A stretch of 64,000 nt of DNA, taken from Streptomyces sulfonofaciens. GTDB taxonomy: Bacteria > Actinomycetota > Actinomycetes > Streptomycetales > Streptomycetaceae. The notes below the pieces were generated by a model that was not told where the DNA came from, did not search any database, and was given only the letters and a program-made list of their open reading frames with translations. Of the stretch, positions 35,109-42,809 are shown piece after piece (position 1 is the first letter of the stretch; each line of letters begins with the position of its first letter). Location of the stretch: the NCBI RefSeq assembly GCF_014656295.1, contig NZ_BNCD01000002.1, positions 124,001 through 188,000 on the forward strand, given 5' to 3'. The translations under genes and the position numbers were made by a program.

Positions 35109-36113
35109 ATGCTGGTGACGGAGTTCAGCACGGACGTCGTGGCGGCGCTGGAGCGGTTCGCGCTGTGGGAAGAGGCCACGGCACGGTCGCACATGCGCAA
35201 TCTGATGCGCAGCAATGACCAGGACGACTTCCGTGCCAGGATGCGTGGCCTGGACCTGGGCGAGGTGCAGGTGTCCGCTCTGGCCTACCCGCATCTGGGG
35301 ATAATGCGGACGGCGAAGCTGATACGGCAGTCGGACCCGGAGGTATACCTGATCAACTACTTTCTCGCCGGGGACGGGGCCATCTCCCTGGACGGGAGCG
35401 ACACCACGCTGCACACCGGTGACCTCGTAGTGACGGACAGCAGCATTCCCTATCGCGGAGACGTCCACGCAAGCCCGAACAGATGGTCTCATGTGACCGT
35501 GCACTTTCCTCGTAGCCTGCTTCCGTTACCGGAAAGGCGAGTGCGCCCCCTACTCGCGGTCCCGATCAGCGGCCGCAACGGTATGGGCGGAGTTTTCACC
35601 CGGTGGCTGACTGACCTCAACACACGCGATGCCGACGACTTCGACTCCGCCGACATCCCCACTCTCGCCTCGGTCACCCTGGACCTCCTAGCGTCCGTTA
35701 TCGCCCGCTGCCTGGACGCCGAAGCCGCACTGACCCCAGAGGCCCGCAGAAACGCCCTACGCGCTCAGATCAGCGCCTTCGTCGAGCAGCACCTCGCCGA
35801 CCCGGCCCTGAACCCCCAGACGGTCGCGGACGCCCACCACGTCTCCCTGCGCCACCTCCAGCAGCTCCTCGCCGCCGACGGCACCTCACCGGCAGCCTGG
35901 ATACGCCACCGACGACTGGAACGCTGCCGCCTCGACCTGGCCAACTCCCGCCTCCGCGCCGTCCCGGTCCAGGCCATAGCCGCACGCTGGGGCTTCGCCG
36001 ACCCGGCACACTTCAGCCGCCTCTTCCGAGCCACCTACGGCATCCCACCCCGCGACTACAGACACCTGTCGGCTGTGACGTGCGCGAATTGCCAACACCC
36101 CTGCGCGCAATGA
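35109..36113 (+). CDS. AraC-family transcriptional regulator
   Basis: 334 aa. N-terminal cupin-like AraC-binding domain (family AraC_binding_2; NYFLAGDGAISLDGSDTTLH) and C-terminal double helix-turn-helix (NPQTVADAHHVSLRHLQQLL; AIAARWGFADPAHFSRLFRA). ATG 35109 has GGAGG eight nt upstream. Codon 140 is TTA (35526-35528), pointing to bldA control. It lies just beyond the insertion element and 79 nt before a small secreted protein, which may be its target. Effector unknown. Confidence 0.9.
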   Translation: MLVTEFSTDVVAALERFALWEEATARSHMRNLMRSNDQDDFRARMRGLDLGEVQVSALAYPHLGIMRTAKLIRQSDPEVYLINYFLAGDGAISLDGSDTTLHTGDLVVTDSSIPYRGDVHASPNRWSHVTVHFPRSLLPLPERRVRPLLAVPISGRNGMGGVFTRWLTDLNTRDADDFDSADIPTLASVTLDLLASVIARCLDAEAALTPEARRNALRAQISAFVEQHLADPALNPQTVADAHHVSLRHLQQLLAADGTSPAAWIRHRRLERCRLDLANSRLRAVPVQAIAARWGFADPAHFSRLFRATYGIPPRDYRHLSAVTCANCQHPCAQ

Positions 36114-36192
36114 CAAAGCCGGGTGCTGTCGCCCTCGACATCCTGGATAGCGAACAGCCAGGCATCAACTTCTCTCGACAAGGAGCCGGTAC

Positions 36193-36462
36193 ATGCGTTT
36201 TCACCGAACCCTCGTGACCGCCGTTCTCGGCAGTACCCTCGCTCTTGGTTCTGTCGCGCTGCCCGCTCACGCGACCCCGGCGCAGGTGTCCGCCCCCTCG
36301 GGTCCTTCTGCAGCGCGATGGATCAACACCACGAACGAGTACTTCTTCGAGTATCAGTGCGATAACGTGGGCGACTCCATGGTCCCGCAATACTACCAGG
36401 ACTGGGATTGCCGGTACGGCAGCCTGACATCGTACTATCAGTTGTGGGTCTTGACGTACTGA
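36193..36462 (+). CDS. Small secreted protein of unknown function
   Basis: 89 aa. Signal peptide about 1-28 (LPAHA), leaving a mature peptide of about 61 residues, rich in Tyr (nine) and with two Cys (YQCDNVGD and DWDCRYG) that could form a disulfide. AAGGAG lies eight nt before ATG 36193. It follows the AraC regulator on the same strand. I do not recognise a family; the compact Cys/Tyr-rich secreted form is compatible with a structural or inhibitory peptide. Confidence 0.7.
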   Translation: MRFHRTLVTAVLGSTLALGSVALPAHATPAQVSAPSGPSAARWINTTNEYFFEYQCDNVGDSMVPQYYQDWDCRYGSLTSYYQLWVLTY

Positions 36463-36532
36463 CACCCGGTTCGAACAGCTTGGCCTATGGTGGCGGCACA
36501 GGAAATCCGTGAGGCCGCCGTCGATTTGTCTG

Positions 36533-36554
36533 AGTGCGCGTTTCTGATCTCATG
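36533..36554. repeat. 22-bp repeat, copy 2
   Basis: Second copy of the repeat at 34955-34976 (20 of 22 identical). It lies in the 36463-36715 gap, which otherwise shows no gene. Confidence 0.6.
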
Positions 36555-36715
36555 GTTCGTAACGCGCCTGGTGAAGGGATCGCTGGGCCCGTTATGGAGG
36601 GGCGAGTCCGAGAGCGAGTGCGGGTGGAGCTGAAGAAACCTGCGGACGGTGCGGTCACAGTCTGGGATCGCGTGAGAAGCCTGATTCCGAGCGCGGTGTG
36701 ACGCACTGAGGTCTT

Positions 36716-37416
36716 TCAGCGTTGGCGTTCCAGAGTGAGGACGGTTTTGGCGATTGACGTCATTTGATGCGGGCTGCATCGCGCTCTGCGGAAGATCCAC
36801 CAGGACTTCAGACGGGCAACGCCACGCTCGACCGGGGCTCGCGCCTTTGACAGGGCCCGGTTGACGGTCTGCTGGGTGAGCGCCAGTTCTCCTCTCGCAG
36901 GCCGTCTGGCCGGTGTGGTCACCCATGCACCGGCACCGATGTAGGCGCGGTCGGCCAGGATCGGCACCCCCTGGCGCTCGCAGATCCTGATGATCCGGTG
37001 AGCGCGGGCCGCGGTGAGGTCGTGGCAGCGCCCCGGCGGGGCTGGGGACAACCACAGCACCTCGCCGTCAGGGGCGGTGACCACTTGGACGTTCACCCCT
37101 GCCGGGGGACGAACTCGGGCTCTGCCTGGCGCAGGGCGCGCAGCAGACCGGGCGCGCGGTCGGCCAGTAGATCGATGACCGAGGTGGTGTAGGCGTGTGC
37201 GGTGCCCACCGAGATGCCGAACCCGGCGGCGATCCGTGCGAGGGGCTCGTGCTTGCGCAGGTACGCCAGAGCGACCAGGGCGCGCTGGTGTGGGGGGAGC
37301 TTGCAGCGACGGTCACCCTCGCGGGTGACGATCAGCATTGCGAGCCATTCGACGAGCGCGTGGGGCAGGTCGAGTGCGGCAGGATGAGGGGCCAACAATG
37401 CTCCTGAGCCTGCTGG
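36716..37416 (-). pseudogene. IS5-family transposase, internally deleted
   Basis: The N-terminal half is readable (helix-turn-helix [31 protein letters not shown]) and the C-terminal half too (NVQVVTAPDGEVLWLSPA; RAPVERGVARLKSW; end LTLERQR). About 30 residues that should contain the first catalytic Asp are missing near 37094, together with a frame change. The gene is therefore dead. Its terminal 140 bp recur inverted at 38377-38521. Confidence 0.8.
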
Positions 37417-37628
37417 GTTGAGCCTTTGAACACCTCTGTCAACGGCACAGGAACCTTGTTCGTTCTGGCCACGAGGCCCGTCACCCGAGTGGTGGCCACG
37501 CTGGAAGACCTCAATGTCTGGTCGGGCGGGTGCCCTCGGGCGCATGCGTTCGGGCCGACTGTGAACGGTCGGCCCGAGCAGTCCTGCGTAGGGCGGTGCC
37601 TACGGTGCCGGCCGGCCTGGTCGGTCAC

Positions 37629-38072
37629 CTACGTGGCGGGGACTTCCCTCGTGAGACGCGAGGACCAGTCGCACCAGACCAGGCCGGGCAGGAAAGGGTC
37701 GCCGGCTTCGTCGACGTACGGGATGGTCGCGTCACAGACTTCGATGTGCTGGTCGAAGAATTCCGTGGTGTCGGGGTTGATGTGGTAGCTCCAGCGCGGG
37801 TTGTAGACGGCCGTCCGCTTGATGATCCGCGCGGCCAGATGGGGACGGTCGGTGGTCTGCCCGTTGACGAGCTCCCGGGCGTGCTCGATGGTCCCGGGCT
37901 TGGTCAGCTTGACGACGAACTCCTCCCGCGTGATGTCGGTCATCACGAAGTACGGGGCGCTCCCGGCGGCGGCGCGGCCGGGCTGGTTGCTGAGGGTGTT
38001 GGCCTCGGAGGGCTGTGCTGTGGTGAAGGCCAGCAGGCCGACGGCGGCCAGGCCGGCCGCCTTGGTGAGCAC
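37629..38072 (-). CDS. Secreted BP74-related (calmodulin-binding-protein-like) protein
   Basis: 147 aa from GTG 38072, with signal peptide about 1-24 (ending SEAN-type region) and a mature domain resembling BP74-related secreted proteins of Streptomyces: PYFVMTDITREEFVVKLT, WSYHINPDTTEFFDQHIEVC, PGLVWCDWSSRL. Two Cys may pair. Function unknown. The start is doubtful: the only good Shine-Dalgarno (GAGGAG at about 38091-38096) fits a codon at 38079-38081, which is ACG, giving T-Q-R-V-L-T-K; homologues would start M-x-R-V-L. Loss of the ATG would cripple expression. The gene is bracketed by inverted IS5 fragments. Confidence 0.7.
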   Translation of the reverse strand: MLTKAAGLAAVGLLAFTTAQPSEANTLSNQPGRAAAGSAPYFVMTDITREEFVVKLTKPGTIEHARELVNGQTTDRPHLAARIIKRTAVYNPRWSYHINPDTTEFFDQHIEVCDATIPYVDEAGDPFLPGLVWCDWSSRLTREVPAT

Positions 38073-38376
38073 GCGTTGCGTGGGGTTCTCCTCGGTCCGG
38101 GCGTCGTAGATTGGACGACGAACACAAGAAGTATTGGATCAGTTACATATTGTATTTTGGAAGCAGAACTGATGTCGCAAGGGTGACGACCCCCGGCCCG
38201 CCCTGTCGGCCTCGGGGCATTCGTCGGTGGCGTGTTTGTCGCGCAGGAACGGCAGGCCGGGGAGCAGTCGGGTGGCCCAGGAACGCCCTGAGACAGCGCG
38301 CGGTTGCCCGCTGGACCGTGAAGCTGAGCCGGTTGCGGGATCGCCGCTTCGCCCCGTTCGGCTCCAGGTCCGCGTC

Positions 38377-38512
38377 CTCCAAGGCGCGGGCCCCGGTCGA
38401 GCGTGGCGTTGCCCGTCTGAAGTCCTGGCGGATCTTCCGCAGAGCGCGATGCAGCCCGAATCGGATGACGTCAATCGCCAAAGCCGTCCTCACTCTGGAG
38501 CGCCAACGCTGA
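38377..38512 (+). pseudogene. IS5-family transposase C-terminal fragment
   Basis: About 45 codons ending RMTSIAKAVLTLERQR, nearly identical in sequence to the end of the transposase at 36716-36855 but on the opposite strand. The similarity continues through the element end to about 38521. The rest of 38073-38622 has no gene I can support. Confidence 0.8.
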
Positions 38513-38622
38513 AAGACCTCACTGTGCACCGCGGGCATGTCACGTGAGTCGGGGCTGTGCCTGTATGCGCCGCTGCTGAAATTTGGTCGTGATCGCGGAC
38601 GTGGGTCCCCTATCGTCTGGTC

Positions 38623-38988
38623 ATGCAGATTGTCGTGACGCTGGACTGTGTCGACACCGAAGCGCAATCGGAGTTTTGGCTCGCTGCGCTCGCGCCGCTG
38701 GAGTACCGGCGTGCCTTCGACGCACCTCCCTACCTCAGCATCACTGGGCACGCTTCGTCGCCGACCCTGCTCTTGCAGAAGGTTCCGGAGCGGAAGGGCG
38801 GCAAGAACCGGATGCATCTCGACCTTGACGTCGGCACCGCCGATTTGGCCGCGGAGGTCGACCGACTCGAACGGCTCGGGGCCCGACAGCTCTCCGGAGA
38901 ACAGGCTGAACACGGTTTCCGCTGGGTTGTACTCGCTGATCCGGAAGGCAATGAATTCTGTTTGTTTGTTCCTCCTTCGGCCGAGTAA
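38623..38988 (+). CDS. VOC-superfamily (glyoxalase/bleomycin-resistance-like) protein
   Basis: 121 aa, one VOC unit of two beta-alpha-beta-beta-beta modules. MQIVVTLDCVDTEAQSEFW opens module 1; NRMHLDLDVGTADLAAEVDR and the closing VLADPEGNEFCLF are diagnostic. These proteins bind small molecules or metals; the ligand is unknown. No Shine-Dalgarno stands out. It sits alone between insertion-element debris. Confidence 0.85.
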   Translation: MQIVVTLDCVDTEAQSEFWLAALAPLEYRRAFDAPPYLSITGHASSPTLLLQKVPERKGGKNRMHLDLDVGTADLAAEVDRLERLGARQLSGEQAEHGFRWVVLADPEGNEFCLFVPPSAE

Positions 38989-39106
38989 TCGGCGACGAAC
39001 GGTTGGGCTGACGAGATCGCCGTCCAGCCGTTCCAGAACGTCACAGATGAGTGGTCCTGACACAGCTTCTGAGTGCGAGTGACGTGCAGCCGGTGGCGGA
39101 GGCCGG

Positions 39107-39232
39107 TTACCTTGGCCACTTGGGGGTGGCGCCTTTTCGGGCGAGCCGTCTGGTCATGAGGGTGACGGCGGCCCAGGTGATCAGCGTCTCGGAGTGCGGG
39201 ACGAGCCGTTCGTAGTCCCGAGCGTGGCCGGT
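39107..39232 (-). pseudogene. IS5-family transposase tail
   Basis: About 40 codons reading ARDYERLVPHSETLITWAAV then TLMTRRLARKGATPKWPR and stop at 39107-39109, the typical C-terminus of IS5-group transposases (RDYE...LMTRRLAR). The upstream part is missing. It separates the VOC gene from the biosynthetic-type operon that begins at 39309, in a 320-bp stretch with no other gene. Confidence 0.65.
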
Positions 39233-39308
39233 CGGGGCGGCCGGGACGCGCAGGGGAAGCGGACGGCGCAGGACGCGGCAGTGCGCGGCGTGCGCCGTCC
39301 CCCGTCCG

Positions 39309-40286
39309 TCAGGCTGCGATGGCCCGGCTCATCGTGTCGGCTCGCAGTGCCGCCGACTTGCGCAGGTCACTGGTGAACACCACCCGGGACAGCCAGCGTG
39401 AGCGCCCCGGAGGCAGCGGGTCGAAGGCGTCGCGCGCGTGCGCGCAGCGGAAGTTGTCCACGTAGACGAACTCACCCGCCTGGAGGGTGATCGTCACCTT
39501 GTTCCGCTCAAGGTGTTCCCTGAGCCGCTCCAGGGCACTGAGTTCGACGCCGGAGTACTGCGTGAGATCCATCGCGGCGAAATTGACCCTCAGATAAGGC
39601 CGGTCCGGCCGGCCGAAGAAGACGGGCTTCAGGTCGTCGGGGCGTGCCTCCACGTTCTCGTGGATGGGGTTGTGCCGGATGGCGAACCTGGGCTGGAAGA
39701 GAGCCTCCCGCTCCTGGGGCTTCAGATTGTCGATGCCGTCCACGCAGGACACCGTCGTCCCCGCCTGCTCGTCGTTGCGCATGCAGACGAGGCCGAGGAA
39801 GTCGGCCCGAGCCTCGTGGAACGCGTCCTCGACATGGAATCCGAAGTCGAACGTGGAACCCGAGCTCGAATTGGAGACGCCGGCCAGGCTCGGGAGGGGG
39901 GCGACCGTGTTGTACACGCTGCCGGCCCGCTGCGAGGTGAAGCCGATGGCCTCGCCGAGCAGCGACCCGTACAGGCCGTGCAGCACCTGCGCCTCATTGA
40001 TCCGGTACCCGGGCTCGATCTCGATGTGCCGTGTCGGCGTGGGCTCGGCGCCGTTCAGCAGCACCGGGCTACCGACGACATGAAGCACACTCTCGGCTTC
40101 GTGCCGTTTGAAGTCGTAGAGGGTCTCTCTCACCCGGCGAGGCAGCTCGTGGGCGAGCACGGCGGCCTTTTCTAAGAAGAAGAACTGATCGGTCATGCGG
40201 GGATCCGCGAGGATCTCCTCCAGCAGTTCCCGCGTCTTCGCCGCCTCCTCGGACGTGAGCTCGAGTCGAAGAACTTCAGTAGCCAT
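39309..40286 (-). CDS. Fe(II)/2-oxoglutarate oxygenase, clavaminate-synthase/VioC-like
   Basis: 325 aa, the usual length of this group. Iron ligands: His-x-Glu in FHVEDAFH and the distal His in RCAHARDAF; 2-oxoglutarate Arg in SRWLSRVVFTSD. The order and spacing match clavaminate synthase, VioC and asparagine oxygenase, which hydroxylate free or carrier-bound amino acids, usually at C-beta. ATG 40286 has GAAAGG upstream. Codon 38 is TTA (40173-40175 top strand), suggesting bldA control. It is the last gene of the operon with the ATP-grasp ligase and racemase, so it probably hydroxylates the amino-acid unit or the ligated product. Confidence 0.85.
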   Translation of the reverse strand: MATEVLRLELTSEEAAKTRELLEEILADPRMTDQFFFLEKAAVLAHELPRRVRETLYDFKRHEAESVLHVVGSPVLLNGAEPTPTRHIEIEPGYRINEAQVLHGLYGSLLGEAIGFTSQRAGSVYNTVAPLPSLAGVSNSSSGSTFDFGFHVEDAFHEARADFLGLVCMRNDEQAGTTVSCVDGIDNLKPQEREALFQPRFAIRHNPIHENVEARPDDLKPVFFGRPDRPYLRVNFAAMDLTQYSGVELSALERLREHLERNKVTITLQAGEFVYVDNFRCAHARDAFDPLPPGRSRWLSRVVFTSDLRKSAALRADTMSRAIAA

Positions 40287-40350
40287 TAGCGGCCTTTCTC
40301 GTCGTGGGACTCGTACTGCTGTTGCGCAGGGCTGGTGAACGGGGGCTGAC

Positions 40351-41652
40351 TCATACGGAGGGCTCGACGGGGCGGAACTTGAACATCCCTCCCGGCTTGA
40401 GGGAGTCGTACAGATCCAGCAACGGCTGCGGACCGTCGGCGACTGCGGTGATCCTGGCGATCGTTCCGCCGGGAGTTCCCTGTTGCCACGCAGGGCGCGA
40501 GCCGATCGCGTACGGGACTTCGGCGTCCGTGATCTCCGGGAGGGCACGCAACTCGTCGGCGCTCGGTGCCTGCACGAGAACCGCCTCGAAGTCAGGTGCC
40601 TGCAGTGTGTAGTAACCGGCGCTGCGGACGGGCTTCGGGAACTCGGGCTGCGGACGCCCGGTGGCGATCGCGGCGCGTGCGAGGACCGAGTCGAAACCGC
40701 AGGAGTCGTGGAGCATCTCCGTGACCCCGCCGCCCAGACGGCTGTTCACCTCGATGACCCGCGGCCCCTTTGCCGTGAACATGATCTCGGTGTGGACCCC
40801 GGAGTTGGTGATGCCCATGGCGTTGATGGCCTTGGTGGCGCATTCGTACAGTTCCTCGACCAGTTCACCGCCCAGCACCGAAGGGAGGATCCCGCCGTTC
40901 TCGCGGAAGTTCCGCATCAGCAGCAGCTTGTCGGTGACCGCCAGATGCCGGATGCGGCCTTGCTGCACGAGCGACTCGACGCTGGTGTAGGGACCGTAGC
41001 GCGGATCGGTGTAGGGGCTGACACCGATCAGGAACTCCTCGAGGATGAAGTCCTGGGCGTCCCCGCCGCGGGGGTCCGACGCATAGCTGGCGCAAGCCGC
41101 CGTCCAGACGGCAGCCAGCTCGGCGGGATCGTCCACCCGGAAAGTGGCCATGCTGCCCGCACCGGCCAGCGGCTTCAGGATGGCCGGCGCACCCACCTGG
41201 TCGAACGCCTCCCTGAGCTGGTCCAGGGAGTGCACCTCCGCGAACGCGGGAACCGGCACACCCGCCTTGGCCAGCATCCGCCTCTGCTCCAGCTTGTTCC
41301 GCAGGGCGCGCATCGACCACGCGCTGTTCGCCGGCAGCCCGAGGGCGTTGGCCGCCGCGTGCACCGGCTCCATGGTCATCTCGCCGAATCCCATGATGCC
41401 GTGGGCTCCCCAGGAGCGGCCGAAGGCGACGAGTCGGCTCTCCGCCTCCTGCTGGTCGCGCATCGTCGTATGACCGCACCACTTGTCGAACTCCGCGGCC
41501 CTCGCCCGGTCCTTGACCTCGTTGCCGCTGGGAATCCACATCACATGGACGTCGTAACGAGCGCACAGCCGCGGCAGGTAGAAGGCGGGACGGGGGCCCG
41601 TGCTGACATCGAAGAAGAGAAGCCTCGGACGGTCCAGTTCGCCTGACGCCAT
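40351..41652 (-). CDS. ATP-grasp carboxylate-amine ligase
   Basis: 433 aa. N-terminal Rossmann-like domain (PRLLFFDVSTGPRPAFYLP), then the ATP-grasp domain: NKLEQRRMLAKAGVPVP, APAILKPLAGAGSMATF (Lys for ATP), FILEEFLIGV, and the metal site in RVIEVNSRLGGG. These enzymes form an acyl phosphate and join it to an amine, for instance making dipeptides in antibiotic pathways. Start: GGAAGG fits ATG 41652 better than ATG 41658, and ATG 41652 shares its A with the TGA of the racemase (TGATG coupling). Substrates cannot be read from sequence; the neighbouring racemase suggests a D- or racemised amino acid. Confidence 0.88.
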   Translation of the reverse strand: MASGELDRPRLLFFDVSTGPRPAFYLPRLCARYDVHVMWIPSGNEVKDRARAAEFDKWCGHTTMRDQQEAESRLVAFGRSWGAHGIMGFGEMTMEPVHAAANALGLPANSAWSMRALRNKLEQRRMLAKAGVPVPAFAEVHSLDQLREAFDQVGAPAILKPLAGAGSMATFRVDDPAELAAVWTAACASYASDPRGGDAQDFILEEFLIGVSPYTDPRYGPYTSVESLVQQGRIRHLAVTDKLLLMRNFRENGGILPSVLGGELVEELYECATKAINAMGITNSGVHTEIMFTAKGPRVIEVNSRLGGGVTEMLHDSCGFDSVLARAAIATGRPQPEFPKPVRSAGYYTLQAPDFEAVLVQAPSADELRALPEITDAEVPYAIGSRPAWQQGTPGGTIARITAVADGPQPLLDLYDSLKPGGMFKFRPVEPSV

Positions 41653-42554
41653 CACCATGTCCTTCCTGTTCTGTGTTGTGCGAGGAGTCCGTCCTCGGGT
41701 TCGAGAAGGGGAGAGCCGTGCAGTGTCGCCCTGATTCCGTCGCCGGATCGCGCCTTGGAGCGCGTGGGCAGCAGGAGGTCCCTGGTGACCGCCGCCCCTT
41801 CCGCCAGGGCAGAACCGAGCGGATAGGCGCGCGCCGCAGGGGGGAGCGCGCCCTCCTCGCCGCTGAGCAGCACCCTGACGCCGCCCCCGCCCCCGGGTAC
41901 CGCCCGAGCCGTGTTCCGCAGTCGGCGCAGCGTCTGCCGCGCCACCGCCTGCGAGGTGTCGAACAGCCGGGTTTCCGGGGGAAGCACACGGCGGATCCGA
42001 TCGGCCACCAGCGGGTAGTGCGTACAGCCGAGCACGACCGAACGGCAGTGTGCGGGCGTCCGGTCGGCCGCTTCCGCGACCGCCGCGTCGACGGCACCCG
42101 CGTCACCGCTGTCCACGGCCTCAGCGAGCCCCGGACAGCTCACCTGGACCACGGTCTGCTCCGCCGCGAAGCGCCGGAGCAGCTCCGCTTGGTAGCTGCT
42201 CGCCGTGGTCCTCCGGGTGGCCCACACCGCGAACGGCCGCCCTGCCTCCGCGGCAGGCTTGACGGCGGGAACCGTCCCGATCACCGGGATTGCCGGCTCG
42301 AACTCCCGACGCAGTGCCTCGAGCGCCGTGACGCTGGCGGTGTTGCATGACAGCACCAAGGCACGGGCCCCGTGAAGAACGGCCTGCTCGGCACAGGCCA
42401 GCACCCTGTCCACGATGAATCCCGCCGGCCGCGGGCCCCACGGCGCACCCGCTGGATCGAGCGCGAGAACCATGTCGCTCGCCGGCTGCAGATATCTGAT
42501 CCAGCCGGCGGTGGGCACGAGGCCGAGCCCTGAGTCGATCAGCCCAACAGTCAT
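41652..42554 (-). CDS. Glutamate-racemase-type (MurI-like) amino-acid racemase
   Basis: 300 aa. Both catalytic Cys are present in the Asp/Glu racemase motifs SCNTASVTALEAL and VLGCTHYPLVAD; the opening GLIDSGLGL keeps the Asp-Ser pair, although MurI usually has DSGxGG. A C-terminal extension of about 35 residues is unusual. A second MurI-like gene outside the cell-wall context points to a dedicated biosynthetic role, such as supplying a D-amino acid to the ATP-grasp ligase. ATG 42554 overlaps the stop of the 70-codon ORF (ATGA), and its stop overlaps the ligase start. Confidence 0.85.
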   Translation of the reverse strand: MTVGLIDSGLGLVPTAGWIRYLQPASDMVLALDPAGAPWGPRPAGFIVDRVLACAEQAVLHGARALVLSCNTASVTALEALRREFEPAIPVIGTVPAVKPAAEAGRPFAVWATRRTTASSYQAELLRRFAAEQTVVQVSCPGLAEAVDSGDAGAVDAAVAEAADRTPAHCRSVVLGCTHYPLVADRIRRVLPPETRLFDTSQAVARQTLRRLRNTARAVPGGGGGVRVLLSGEEGALPPAARAYPLGSALAEGAAVTRDLLLPTRSKARSGDGIRATLHGSPLLEPEDGLLAQHRTGRTW

Positions 42555-42763
42555 GACAGATCCCCGGTCTTCTGTCGTTGCGGATGGTGAGGGAGTGCGG
42601 AACCGGACGGCGGCCCTCCGGCCGCCGGGTCGCCCGCCGCGCGGCTGCCCGGGGCTGCGCCACCCACCCACCTCGTCTGCTGCGCAGCCGAGGTGAAGGA
42701 GAGCCCGCAGTCAGCGGTCGGATACGTGCCGTTACCGGAACCGGGCGCGAGCAGGTGCGTCAT
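42551..42763 (-). CDS. Small coupled ORF, 70 codons, unknown
   Basis: No family recognised. The peptide starts MTHLLAPGSGNGTYPTADCG, has one Cys, no signal peptide, and a Gly/Pro/Ala-rich second half. Support for translation: GGAAGG four nt before ATG 42763, position 46 nt behind the MFS gene, and a 4-nt ATGA overlap with the racemase start, which is how real genes are arranged here. Against: the second half looks like unconstrained GC-rich sequence. It could be a precursor peptide for the ATP-grasp enzyme, a small accessory protein, or just a coupling leader. Confidence 0.45.
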   Translation of the reverse strand: MTHLLAPGSGNGTYPTADCGLSFTSAAQQTRWVGGAAPGSRAAGDPAAGGPPSGSALPHHPQRQKTGDLS

Positions 42764-42809
42764 CAGGCCTTCCCGTGGTGACGTGCGTCGAGGGGGCGTG
42801 CTTCAGGTG

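Noticed and set aside
38143..39063. 306-codon minus-strand frame across 38.1-39.1 kb
   Set aside because: It runs antisense to the VOC gene and to the IS5 fragment and has no start signal or domain.
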